Translations under genes and position numbers: made by a program | The notes under the pieces: model-generated | Seen by the model: only the letters and a program-made list of their open reading frames with translations | Told to the model about the DNA's origin: nothing | Databases searched by the model: none | Source: Roseomonas nitratireducens | GTDB lineage: Bacteria > Pseudomonadota > Alphaproteobacteria > Acetobacterales > Acetobacteraceae | Assembly: GCF_017813355.1 (NCBI RefSeq) | Contig: NZ_JAGIYZ010000011.1 | Coordinates: 1 to 64,000, forward strand | DNA: 64,000 nt | Direction: 5' to 3' | Shown: piece after piece, positions 32,553 through 40,586 of the stretch | How the letters are laid out: every line of letters starts with the position of its first letter | How positions within the stretch are numbered: position 1 is the stretch's first letter

Positions 32553-33749
32553 ATGCCCGGCGGCGCGGGGGAGATGCGCTGGCTGACCGGCGCGCGCGTG
32601 GCGCTGTTCGGCGGCGCGGTCGTGGCGCTCTACTTCGCCATCCTGCTCGTCGGCACGCTGTTCCGCGCCGACGGGGCCCCGCCCACCGACTTCCTTGCCT
32701 TCCACACGGCCGGCCGCCTCGCCCTCGCGGGACAGGCGCCACAGGCCTATCACTGGCATGTCCTGCAGGCCGCGCAGGCCGAGACGGTGGGCGCGCCGCC
32801 GGATGCGATCAGTTCCCTCGCCTGGCTGAACCCGCCGCATTTCTTCTTCGTGGTCATCCCCTTCGCGATGCTGCCTTACGCCTGGGGCTGGCTCGCCTGG
32901 GTGCTGGCGACGGGCGTGGTCCATGCCGCGGCCGCGTGGGCGGTGCTGGCGCGGCCGGCCGCCATGCTCGCCGCGCTCGCCGCCCCGCCGGTGCTGCTGA
33001 CCGCGAGCGTGGGGCAGAACGGGCTGCTGACGGCGGGACTGATTGGCCTGACCTTCGCGCTGATGGACCGGCGGCCCTGGGCGGCGGGCCTCGCGCTCGG
33101 GCTGCTGACGGTCAAGCCGCAATTCGGCCTGCTGCTGCCGCTGATCCTGGCGCTGACCGGGCGCTGGCGGGTCTTCGCCGCCGCCGCGGCCGCGGCGCTC
33201 GCGGCCATGGCCTTGTCCTGGCTCGCCTTCGGGGGCGCGACCTGGCTCGCCTTCCTCCCCTCCATCGGGGGGAATGCCGAACGCTTCCTGGGCCCGGGGA
33301 TCGAGGTCTCGCCCCGCATCCAGTCGGTCTTCGCCTTCGTCGCGCGGCTGACGGGGGCAGATCGCGCGGCGATGCTCGCGCACGGGATCGTGGCGCTGGC
33401 CGCCGCGGCGCTGACGCTGCGCCTGTGGCTGCGCCGGCCGGAAGGGCCCGAGGAAGCGCGCGCGGCGGCGGGCATCGCCTCGGCCTACCTGCTGACGCCC
33501 TATGTCTGGGGGTATGATTCGCCGGCCATCGCGATCGCGGTGCTGTTCCTCGCCCGCGCCGCGCTGCGCGACGGGTTCCTGCCCTGGGAAAAGCCGCTGC
33601 TGGTCGCGGCCTGCCTGTGGCCGGCGATGCTGGTCCTCCGCCCCTTTCCGCTGGTCATGCCGCTCGCCTGGGGGCTGGTGCTGTGGCTCGCCTGCCGGCG
33701 GGACCGGGCCTGGCGGTTCAGCCCGGCGCGGTGCGCGACGACGTCCTGA
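32553..33749 (+). CDS. GT87 (DUF2029) polytopic membrane glycosyltransferase
   Basis: The 398-residue protein has about ten hydrophobic helices. Family marks are the first extracytoplasmic loop with TDFLAFHTAGRLALAGQAPQAYH (acidic residue after the first TM), WLNPPHFFF, and VKPQFGLLLPLILAL. GT87 enzymes are GT-C type and use polyprenyl-phosphate sugars, often mannose. It starts seven bases after tadD, so it seems to be the last gene of the Tad operon. That suggests glycosylation of pilins or of a linked glycan, but this is only inference from position. Its 3' end overlaps the convergent transglycosylase gene by 32 bases. Confidence 0.85.
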   Translation: MPGGAGEMRWLTGARVALFGGAVVALYFAILLVGTLFRADGAPPTDFLAFHTAGRLALAGQAPQAYHWHVLQAAQAETVGAPPDAISSLAWLNPPHFFFVVIPFAMLPYAWGWLAWVLATGVVHAAAAWAVLARPAAMLAALAAPPVLLTASVGQNGLLTAGLIGLTFALMDRRPWAAGLALGLLTVKPQFGLLLPLILALTGRWRVFAAAAAAALAAMALSWLAFGGATWLAFLPSIGGNAERFLGPGIEVSPRIQSVFAFVARLTGADRAAMLAHGIVALAAAALTLRLWLRRPEGPEEARAAAGIASAYLLTPYVWGYDSPAIAIAVLFLARAALRDGFLPWEKPLLVAACLWPAMLVLRPFPLVMPLAWGLVLWLACRRDRAWRFSPARCATTS

Positions 33750-34635
33750 GGCACATGATGCGCGGCCGCGCCGGGCCGGCGGCCTGCGGGGTGCCGCGCA
33801 GGCGAAGCTCGACGCTCGGCGCGCCGACGATCGGCATCAGGTTCGGCTCGCGCGACCCCAGCAGCAGCACGGCGCCGCGGCCGGAGGCGCAAAGCCCCGC
33901 CATCTGCGGCCCGGGGAGCGGGATCACGCCCGGCGCCGGCCCGGGCATGAAGCCCTGGCCCGTCATCGCGGTCATGACTCGCTGGTGGTAGATCGCGCCG
34001 CGCTCGGGCGTCGCGGAGTGATATTGCGCGGTCGCCGTCGCCCAGTCCCCGGTGCGGGCATGCAGGGCGCGCAGGAAGCGCACGGCGTAGGCGACGTTGG
34101 TCGCGGGGTCGAAGCCGGCATCGACGCTGGGAAAGGCGTCCGGGTGGTGCAGAAGGTTGATCTGCATGCAGCCGATGTCGATGGACCGCACGCCGCGCGC
34201 CTGCAGGGCCTGCACCTCGGCGACGGCTTCCGGGCGGTTCGCCGCGTAGCGGCCTTCCCCGGCGGCGTTGTAGGACCAGGGCCAGGGCTGGACGCCGCCG
34301 CCCGGCGCGCGGCGGCCCGTTTCCACCCGCGCGATGGCGCCGAGCAGGCCCGGCGGCAGGCCGGAATTCGCCTCGGCCGCGGCGATGGCCTGGGCGCAGG
34401 CGCTCCAGGGATCGAGGCTCGAGACGATGACGGGCGCCGCGGCGGCGGCCGGCACGCGGGCGGCGACCTGGCGGGGCTGGGCGGCGGGGGCGGGGCGCGC
34501 CGGGGTTGCGGCCGGGCGCGCCTGGGCCATGCGCGCAGCCTCGGGCTGGCGGGGCGCGTTCGCTGCGGCGGGGAGTGCCATGAACGGCAGCGCCAGGCCG
34601 AGGGCCAGGGGCGCGAGGCGGCGTCGCATCGGCAT
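33718..34635 (-). CDS. Lytic transglycosylase (SLT domain)
   Basis: This 305-residue secreted protein has a signal peptide (RRRLAPLALGLALPFMALPAAANA) and an Ala/Pro-rich linker to about residue 72. The SLT lysozyme-like domain follows: GLPPGLLGAIARVETGR with the catalytic Glu near residue 105, then IGCMQINLLHH and AVRFLRALHARTGDWATATAQYHS. It cuts peptidoglycan with 1,6-anhydro product formation. Its position tail-to-tail with the Tad operon could help pilus passage through the wall, though it is on the opposite strand. Two ATGs (34635, 34629) are equivalent. Confidence 0.88.
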   Translation of the reverse strand: MPMRRRLAPLALGLALPFMALPAAANAPRQPEAARMAQARPAATPARPAPAAQPRQVAARVPAAAAAPVIVSSLDPWSACAQAIAAAEANSGLPPGLLGAIARVETGRRAPGGGVQPWPWSYNAAGEGRYAANRPEAVAEVQALQARGVRSIDIGCMQINLLHHPDAFPSVDAGFDPATNVAYAVRFLRALHARTGDWATATAQYHSATPERGAIYHQRVMTAMTGQGFMPGPAPGVIPLPGPQMAGLCASGRGAVLLLGSREPNLMPIVGAPSVELRLRGTPQAAGPARPRIMCLRTSSRTAPG

Positions 34636-34701
34636 GCGCCGGTCATGGACCGATCCGCCGCGCCGGGTCAAGTCCGAAGGCCAAGGGCTCATCGGGACGG
34701 A

Positions 34702-35004
34702 TCAGAAATGATCCGCCCGCAGCACCTGGCATTCCGTGATGCTGACGATGGCCGGGCGGGCGCCGAGAAGTTCCGCCTGCGCGCCCATGATCCGCTCGGC
34801 CACCGCCTCCGACGCGATGCAGAGCACCACCACGTTGTCGTCGACCCCGCCCGGGTCCCCGGCGCGGCGGATGCCCTGCCGCCCGCGCCCGGCCAGCACC
34901 GGCAGCACCGTCCAGCCGGTCGCCCCCAGCCGGTCGAGCAGCGCCGTCACCGCCTCGGCCCGCACGGCCTCCACCACGATCTCGATCCGCTTGCGCGCGT
35001 GCAC
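34702..35004 (-). CDS. PII-like regulatory protein (SbtB-type) partner of SbtA
   Basis: The 100-residue protein has the ferredoxin-like PII fold: RKRIEIVVEAVRAEAVTALLDRLGATGWTVLPVLAGRGRQG, then a T-loop-like GIRRAGDPGGVDDNVVVLCIAS and the second half ...AIVSITECQVLRA. It begins two bases after the SbtA-like permease gene on the same strand. In cyanobacteria SbtB binds cAMP/adenine nucleotides and gates SbtA. The C-terminal CGPxGC redox loop of cyanobacterial SbtB is absent, so redox control by that loop is not expected. Confidence 0.8.
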   Translation of the reverse strand: MHARKRIEIVVEAVRAEAVTALLDRLGATGWTVLPVLAGRGRQGIRRAGDPGGVDDNVVVLCIASEAVAERIMGAQAELLGARPAIVSITECQVLRADHF

Positions 35005-35006
35005 CG

Positions 35007-35969
35007 CTACCCCCCCGTCGCCGCCCTTGCCGCCCAGAGCCAGAGCGGGATGCCGGCCAGGATGTTGAACGGGAAGGTCACCGCGAGCGAGAGGGTCACG
35101 TAGATCCCGGCATCGGCCGAGGGCAGCGCCATGCGCATCGCCGCCGGCACCGCGATGTAGGAGGCCGAGGCCCCGAGCACCGCCATCAGCCCCACGCCGC
35201 CGGGCGAAAGCCCCGCCAGCAGCCCCGCCCCGAGCCCCGCCGCGCCGCCGATCAGCGGCATCAGCAGCGCGAATCCCACCAGCCGCGCATCGAGCCCGCG
35301 CCCGCGGTCGCGCAGGCGCCGCGCCGCCGTCAGCCCCATCTCCAGCAGGAAGAGGCAGAGCGCGCCGGGAAACAGCCCGGTGATGAAGGGCGCCAGTTGC
35401 CGGTCCGCCGCGGGGCCGGCGATCCAGCCGATCAGGAAGGCGCCGAGCAGCAGCACGACCGACCCGTTCAGCAGCACCTCATGCGCCAGTTCGCGCGGCC
35501 CGCCCGAGGTCGCCGCGCCGCCGCGGCGCGCGAGCAGCAGGGCGGTCAGGATGGCCGGCGTCTCCATCGCGGCGAGCACCGCCGGCATGAAGCCTTCATA
35601 GGGGATGCGCGCGGCGTCCAACTGCCCCGCCGCCGCGGCGAAGGTGACGACGCTGACCGAGCCGTAATGCGCCGAGACCGCCGCGGCCGTCGCGCGGTCC
35701 AGCCCCGTGCCGGCGCGCAGCATGGCATAGGCCGGGATGGGCAGCAGGGCGGACAGCGCCACGCCGAGCCCGAGCGCGGGCAGCATCGCCGCCGCGGCCC
35801 CGGGCTGCGCCACCGCGATGCCGCCCTTCAGCCCGATCGCCATCATCAGGTACAGCGACAGCGCCTTGGCCAGCGCATCCGGCACGGACAGGTCAGACCG
35901 CAACGCCGCCGCGGCGAAGCCGAGGGCGAAGAACAGCACGGGCGGCGGCAGCAGGTCGGCGATCGGCAT
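35007..35969 (-). CDS. SbtA-family sodium-dependent bicarbonate permease
   Basis: The 320-residue protein has about ten helices in two inverted halves. SbtA-like segments include LYLMMAIGLKGGIAVAQ (first half), AHYGSVSVVTFAAAAGQLDAARIPYEGFMPAVLAAMETPAIL and the second-half GLMAVLGASASYIAVPAAMRMALPSADAGIYVTLSLAVTFPFNILAGIPLW. Cyanobacterial SbtA imports HCO3- with Na+. The long cytosolic loop of cyanobacterial SbtA is shorter here. It is the first gene of a pair with a PII-like protein. An upstream in-frame start at 36062 adds residues without hydrophobic or conserved character. Confidence 0.85.
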   Translation of the reverse strand: MPIADLLPPPVLFFALGFAAAALRSDLSVPDALAKALSLYLMMAIGLKGGIAVAQPGAAAAMLPALGLGVALSALLPIPAYAMLRAGTGLDRATAAAVSAHYGSVSVVTFAAAAGQLDAARIPYEGFMPAVLAAMETPAILTALLLARRGGAATSGGPRELAHEVLLNGSVVLLLGAFLIGWIAGPAADRQLAPFITGLFPGALCLFLLEMGLTAARRLRDRGRGLDARLVGFALLMPLIGGAAGLGAGLLAGLSPGGVGLMAVLGASASYIAVPAAMRMALPSADAGIYVTLSLAVTFPFNILAGIPLWLWAARAATGG

Positions 35970-36076
35970 GGGTGCGCGCTCTTGGCGGCCCGCCGCGCCG
36001 ATGTCCAGGCCCCGATGGACTTTCGGCCCCGCGGTTGCGACCCTGCGGCCAACCAAGCACACCGGAGGAAACGACG

Positions 36077-37051
36077 ATGGCCTTCACCCTGCCGCGCCGC
36101 GCGCTGCTCGCCGCACCGCTCGCCGCCCCCGCGCTGGTCCGGGCGCAGGGCAGCGCCTGGCGGCCGACGCGGCCCGTCACCTTCATCGTTCCCTTCGCGG
36201 CGGGGTCGGGGACCGACACGGTGACGCGGCTGCTGACCTCGCTGCTCGAGCAGGAATGGGGCATCCAGCCGGTGGTCGAGAACCGGCCCGGCGCGAACGG
36301 CGCCATCGCCGCGGTCGCGACCGCCCGCGCCGCGCCGGACGGGCACACTGTGATGATCACAACGAACAGCCCGCATGGCGCCACGCCGGCGCTGATGCGG
36401 CGCCCGACCTACGACGCGGTGGCGGATTTCACCGCCATCTCCCGCATGGGCACGTACATCTTCGTCTTCGCGGTGAACGACCAGGTGCCGGCCCGGACGA
36501 TGGCGGAATTCCTGGCGCTGGCGAAGGCGCAGCCGGGCCGCTTCACCTGCGCGTCCGGCAACACCACGGGCGTAGTCGGCGCGGCGATGCTCAACCGGAT
36601 CGGCGGCGTCGAGGTGACGCATGTCCCCTACCGGTCCTCGCCCCCCGCCATGACGGACGTGATCGCCGGGCGGGTGAGCTCGATGTTCGCCGATGTCGCG
36701 GCCTCCCGCGCCTTCCTCGCCGAGGGGAAGCTCAAGCCGCTCGGCATCACCTCGGCCCGCCGCACGCCGCTTTTCCCGGACTGGCCGGCCCTGTCCGAGG
36801 TGGGGCTGCCCGGATTCGAACTGCTGTCCTTCATGGGCGCCGTCGGCCCCGCCCGCATGCCGGAGGAAGCGGTCATGGCCTGGAACGGCGCGATCCGCCG
36901 CGTGTGGGAGCGGCCGGAGACGGAGCGGCGCCTGGGTGATTTCGGCATCGAGCGGGTCACCTCCACCCCCGCCGAATTCGGCACCTTCATCCGCGAGCAG
37001 ATCGCCTTCTGGGGCGAGCAGGCGCGCGCGGCGGGGATCGAGCCCGAGTAA
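36077..37051 (+). CDS. Bug-family (TctC-like) periplasmic solute-binding protein
   Basis: This 324-residue protein has a twin-Arg-like signal (FTLPRRALLAAPLAAPALVRAQG), then RPVTFIVPFAAGSGTDTVTRLL, ENRPGANGAIAAVATARAAPDG, THVPYRSSPPAMTDVIAG and the C-terminal EQIAFWGEQARAAGIEPE, a full Bug set. CGGAGGAAACGACG gives a good ribosome site. It is monocistronic and diverges from the SbtA-like gene. It is the fourth Bug protein in the window and again has no transporter partner; the ligand is unknown. Confidence 0.9.
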   Translation: MAFTLPRRALLAAPLAAPALVRAQGSAWRPTRPVTFIVPFAAGSGTDTVTRLLTSLLEQEWGIQPVVENRPGANGAIAAVATARAAPDGHTVMITTNSPHGATPALMRRPTYDAVADFTAISRMGTYIFVFAVNDQVPARTMAEFLALAKAQPGRFTCASGNTTGVVGAAMLNRIGGVEVTHVPYRSSPPAMTDVIAGRVSSMFADVAASRAFLAEGKLKPLGITSARRTPLFPDWPALSEVGLPGFELLSFMGAVGPARMPEEAVMAWNGAIRRVWERPETERRLGDFGIERVTSTPAEFGTFIREQIAFWGEQARAAGIEPE

Positions 37052-37178
37052 CCGCCGGCCCGCCTCGTGGCAGGATTGCGGCGAGTACGGTGCTTGTTTT
37101 GACCGATTCATGACCAATATCGGCGCCACGCGCGAAGAGAATGGGGGAGGCCGCGCGCAACGCCCGAAGGGGGACCTG

Positions 37179-37523
37179 ATGACCGTGAACGCCCGTGATT
37201 CCAATGCCCTGGCCCGTGCGATCGCCGATCTGGCCGACGGCAGCCTTGCCGACCGCATCCGCCTGGAGCAGGCGGCGCGCGTGATCGTCACCGCCCGTCG
37301 CGCCGCGCGCCTGGCCGATGCGGGCGCCATCGCCCTGCCGTCCGTGACGGACCCGGCGGTGCAGGCGGTCACCGAGATCGCCCGTCATTGGGACGAGATC
37401 GCCGTCACCGCCTTCGAATACGCGGAATCGCTGCCTGTCGCGGCGCTCGAGCGCCTGCTGCGCGCCGCGCCGTCCTGGGCCGCGGCCTTCGGCCCCACCG
37501 TCGCGCCGCGCCTCGCGGCCTGA
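37179..37523 (+). CDS. Hypothetical helical protein
   Basis: This 114-residue, mostly helical, soluble protein is Ala/Arg-rich (ALARAIADLADGSLADRIRLEQAARVIVTARRAARLADAG). No signal or TM is seen and no family is recognised. GAAGGGGGACCTG gives a strong ribosome site for the ATG at 37179; another in-frame ATG at 37110 would add 23 polar residues. A perfect 10-bp hairpin follows 8 bases after the stop, supporting a single-gene transcript. Confidence 0.65.
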   Translation: MTVNARDSNALARAIADLADGSLADRIRLEQAARVIVTARRAARLADAGAIALPSVTDPAVQAVTEIARHWDEIAVTAFEYAESLPVAALERLLRAAPSWAAAFGPTVAPRLAA

Positions 37524-37531
37524 CCGTTACC

Positions 37532-37555
37532 CACCCGGCGCATGCGCGCCGGGTG
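37532..37555 (+). terminator. Hairpin terminator after the hypothetical gene
   Basis: CACCCGGCGC (37532-37541) and GCGCCGGGTG (37546-37555) form a perfect 10-bp stem with an ATGC loop. There is no T-run. It lies between two genes on the same strand and would separate their transcripts. Confidence 0.6.
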
Positions 37556-37611
37556 TGCCCTGAGCCCATCCGCGCTATACCCGCGCACAATCGAAAGCGC
37601 GGAGGTATTGC

Positions 37612-38391
37612 ATGGCGGGCAGCACGGGGACGCGAAGCAGGCCATCCAATGAGCCGCGGCGCGTCCTTCTCCTCACCGGCGCGTCGCGCGGCATCGGCCA
37701 TGCGACCGTCAAGCGCTTCTCCGCCGCCGGGTGGCGCGTCATCACCGTCTCGCGCCAGCCCTTCCCCGAGCAATGCCCGTGGGAAATGGGGCCCGAGGAC
37801 CATATCCAGCTCGACCTGACCGACCCTGCCGCGACCGAGCTCGCGGTCAAGGAGATCCAGGCGCGCCTCGCCCCCGACAACGGGCTGCTGCACGCCCTGG
37901 TCAACAACGCCGCCATCTCGCCGAAAGGGCCCGGCGGGTCGCGCCTCGGCTCGCTGGAGATGGACCTCGAGGGCTGGCTGCGCGTCTTCCGCGTGAACTT
38001 CTTCGCCCCCGTCCTGCTGGCGCGCGGGCTGGTGGAACCCCTGCAGCGCGCCAAGGGGTCGGTGGTGAACGTCACCTCGATCGCCGGGTCGCGCGTGCAT
38101 CCCTTCGCCGGCGTCGCCTATTCCACCTCAAAGGCCGCGCTGGCCGGCCTGACGCGGGAGATGGCGAGCGACTTCGCGCCGCTCGGCATCCGCGTGAACG
38201 CGATCAGCCCGGGGGAGATCGACACCTCGATCCTGTCGCCCGGCACCGAGAAGATCGTGCGGGAGCAGATCCCCATGCGCCGGCTGGGCCGGCCGGAGGA
38301 AGTCGCGCAGGCGATCTACTTCCTCTGCACCGAGGCGTCGTCCTACGTGAACGGCGCGGAACTGCACATCAATGGCGGGCAGCATGTTTGA
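37612..38391 (+). CDS. Short-chain dehydrogenase/reductase
   Basis: This 259-residue classical SDR has the cofactor motif TGASRGIG (about residues 23-30), NNAAIS, and the active site Ser in VTSIAG with YSTSK. The C-terminal ISPGEIDTSIL...MRRLGRPEEVAQAIYFLCTEASSYVNGAELHINGG is the usual FabG-like end. SRQP after the second strand, without an Asp, suggests NADP(H). The substrate is not evident. CGGAGGTATTGC precedes the ATG. The next gene is 323 bases away, beyond a repeat region. Confidence 0.88.
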   Translation: MAGSTGTRSRPSNEPRRVLLLTGASRGIGHATVKRFSAAGWRVITVSRQPFPEQCPWEMGPEDHIQLDLTDPAATELAVKEIQARLAPDNGLLHALVNNAAISPKGPGGSRLGSLEMDLEGWLRVFRVNFFAPVLLARGLVEPLQRAKGSVVNVTSIAGSRVHPFAGVAYSTSKAALAGLTREMASDFAPLGIRVNAISPGEIDTSILSPGTEKIVREQIPMRRLGRPEEVAQAIYFLCTEASSYVNGAELHINGGQHV

Positions 38392-38423
38392 TGCCTCAGG
38401 CGCCGGCGCGGAGTCTTTTTTGA

Positions 38424-38695
38424 CCTCAGGCGCCGGCGCGGCCATCCGGCCGTTTGGGTTGCGCGCCGTGGACTGTCGCGCCCGGCACGGCTGATGGTCT
38501 GGGCGCGGTCGCGCTTTGCGCTCCCGGATCGAGGCGGGGCCTCGATCCGTTTGGGTGTGCCTCAGGCGCCGGCGCGCGCATCCGCGCGCTTGGCTTGCGC
38601 GCCGTGGACTGTCGCGCCTGGCGTGGCTGATGGTTTGGGCGCGGTCGCGCTTCGCGCTCGCGGATCGAGGCGGCGCGCGATCCGCCGGGGTGGTG
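38424..38695 (+). repeat. Two tandem 136-base intergenic repeats
   Basis: The gap between the SDR and the ABC exporter genes (38392-38714) has no gene but holds two head-to-tail copies (38424-38559 and 38560-38695), each starting CCTCAGGCGCCGGCGCG. A third copy of that first 17-base block stands alone at 38394-38410. Copy 1 has a perfect hairpin (GGATCGAGGC/GCCTCGATCC, 38526-38548); copy 2 keeps a related stem (CGGATCG/CGATCCG) despite base changes. The copies are similar but not identical, so the duplication is not recent. Confidence 0.75.
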
Positions 38696-38714
38696 CGGGT
38701 GGCTGAGGGCGCGG

Positions 38715-40475
38715 ATGGCCGATAGCGCGGCTGCGCGGCCGCGCAGCGTCACGGCGCTGCGCCTGCTGCTGCCCTTCCTCCGTCCCTATCTGCTGCGCGC
38801 CGCGGGGGCCGCGACCGCGCTGGTCGCCGCCGCCGCGCTCACCCTCGCGGTCGGGCAGGGGCTGAAGCACATCATCGACGACGGGTTTTCCGGCGGGCCC
38901 GGCGCGCTGAACCAAGCGGCGCTGGTGATGGGCGGCATCGTCGCGGGACTCGGGGTCGCGACCTCGCTGCGCTACTACCTGGTCACCTGGCTCGGCGAAC
39001 GCGTCGCGGCGGATTTGCGCGCGGCGGTGTTCGACCATCTGACGCGGCTCGACGCCACCTTCTACGACACCGCGCGCACCGGCGACCTGATGTCGCGGCT
39101 GACGGCGGATGTCGCGCTGCTGCAGTCGCTGATCGGCTCGGCCGTCTCGATGGGGCTGCGCAATGCGCTGACCGGCATCGGCGCCTTCGCCATGCTCGTG
39201 CTGACCAGCCCCAAGCTTGCCGGCATCATGGCGGTGGTCGTGCCGCTGGTCGTGCTGCCGATGATCGCCTTCGGGCGACGCGAACGGCGCCTGTCCAAGG
39301 CCGCGCAGGAACGCATCGCCGACCTCGCCGCCCGCGCCGAGGAAGCGATCAACGCCATGCGCACCGTCCAGGCCTTCACGCAGGAGGATGCGGAGCGGCG
39401 CCGCTACGGCGCCGATTCCGAACGCTCGGTGCAGGCGGCGCTGAAGCGCGTGGCGAACCGCACGGTGCTGATCCTCTCCGTCATCCTGCTCGGCTTCGGC
39501 GCCATCACCTTCGCCCTCTGGGTCGGCGGGCAGGACGTGATCGCGGGGCGGATGAGCGGCGGGGACCTGACCGCCTTCGTCTTCTACGCCGTGATGCTGG
39601 CGAGCGCGGGGGCGACCGTCAGCGAATTATGGGGCGAGATCCAGCGCGCCGCCGCGGCGGCCGACCGGCTGGGCGAGATCCTGATCGTCCGCCCCGCCAT
39701 CGCCGCGCCGGCGGACCCGCTGCCCCTGCCGCCGCCGCAGGGCCGCGTCGCCTTCCGCGACGTCACCTTCCGCTACCCGTCGCGGCCGGAGACGAAGGCG
39801 CTCGACGGCTTCACGCTCGATGTCGCGCGGGGGGAAACGGTCGCGCTGGTCGGACCCTCGGGGGCGGGCAAGACCACGGTGCTCGCGCTGCTGCAGCGCT
39901 TCCACGACCCTGACAGCGGGCAGGTGCTGCTCGATGGCGTCGACATCGCGCGCGCGACGCCGCAGGAGGTGCGCGCGCGCCTCGGCGTCGTGCCGCAGGA
40001 CCCGGTGATCTTCGGCGCGACCGTCGCCGACAACATCCGCTACGGCCGGCCCGAGGCGAGCGACTCCGAGGTCGCGGCCGCCGCCGAGGCCGCTTCCGCC
40101 GCCGGTTTCATCGCCGCGCTGCCCGAGGGATTCGCGACGCATCTCGGCGCGCGCGGCGTCACGCTCTCCGGCGGGCAGCGCCAGCGCATCGCGATCGCCC
40201 GCGCCATCCTGCGCGATCCGCCGGTGCTGCTGCTGGACGAGGCGACGAGCGCGCTGGATGCCGAAAGCGAGCATGCCGTGCAGCAGGCGCTCGCACGGCT
40301 GACGAGCGGGCGCACCACCATCGTCGTCGCCCATCGCCTAGCCACTGTGCGCCGCGCGGACCGGATCGTGGTGATGGAAGCCGGACGCATCGTCGCGACC
40401 GGCACGCATGAGGCGCTGCTGGCTGAAGGCGGGCTCTATGCGCGGCTGGCCGCGTTGCAGTTCACGGATGCCTGA
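38715..40475 (+). CDS. ABC exporter, fused permease-ATPase (MsbA/lipid-exporter-like)
   Basis: The 586-residue half-transporter has a six-helix ABC membrane domain (about residues 20-320) and a nucleotide-binding domain: FRYPSRPETKALDGFTLDV, Walker A GPSGAGKTT, Q-loop VPQDPVIFG, signature LSGGQRQR, Walker B VLLLDEATSALD and the H-switch VAHRLATV. It acts as a homodimer to flip lipids or export drugs. It resembles MsbA-type exporters rather than type I secretion ABC proteins: no C39-like N-domain and no HlyD or TolC gene nearby. It converges with a hydrolase gene across two hairpins. Confidence 0.9.
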   Translation: MADSAAARPRSVTALRLLLPFLRPYLLRAAGAATALVAAAALTLAVGQGLKHIIDDGFSGGPGALNQAALVMGGIVAGLGVATSLRYYLVTWLGERVAADLRAAVFDHLTRLDATFYDTARTGDLMSRLTADVALLQSLIGSAVSMGLRNALTGIGAFAMLVLTSPKLAGIMAVVVPLVVLPMIAFGRRERRLSKAAQERIADLAARAEEAINAMRTVQAFTQEDAERRRYGADSERSVQAALKRVANRTVLILSVILLGFGAITFALWVGGQDVIAGRMSGGDLTAFVFYAVMLASAGATVSELWGEIQRAAAAADRLGEILIVRPAIAAPADPLPLPPPQGRVAFRDVTFRYPSRPETKALDGFTLDVARGETVALVGPSGAGKTTVLALLQRFHDPDSGQVLLDGVDIARATPQEVRARLGVVPQDPVIFGATVADNIRYGRPEASDSEVAAAAEAASAAGFIAALPEGFATHLGARGVTLSGGQRQRIAIARAILRDPPVLLLDEATSALDAESEHAVQQALARLTSGRTTIVVAHRLATVRRADRIVVMEAGRIVATGTHEALLAEGGLYARLAALQFTDA

Positions 40476-40532
40476 AGGCGCGCGTTTTCGCCGCGCCTCC
40501 TGAACGGTTCCGGCGCACCCAAATCCTGGTTT

Positions 40533-40585
40533 CCAAAGGCCTTTCGGCCTTTGGTGGGGTGGTGCGGAGGGGCAAGGCCCCTCCG
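40533..40585. terminator. Two tandem hairpins between convergent genes
   Basis: CCAAAGGCC/GGCCTTTGG (40533-40541 with 40546-40554, 4-nt loop) and CGGAGGGGC/GCCCCTCCG (40565-40573 with 40577-40585, 3-nt loop) are both perfect 9-bp stems. They sit between the ABC exporter and the hydrolase and should stop transcription from both sides. The compact two-stem unit may be a dispersed REP-like element. Confidence 0.6.
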
Positions 40586-40586
40586 T

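Noticed and set aside
38715-40475. The ABC exporter as the type I secretion ATPase for the RTX proteins
   Set aside because: It has the MsbA-like layout without the N-terminal domain of RTX exporters, and no membrane-fusion protein gene is adjacent; it is also 26 kb and 18 kb from the two repeat proteins.
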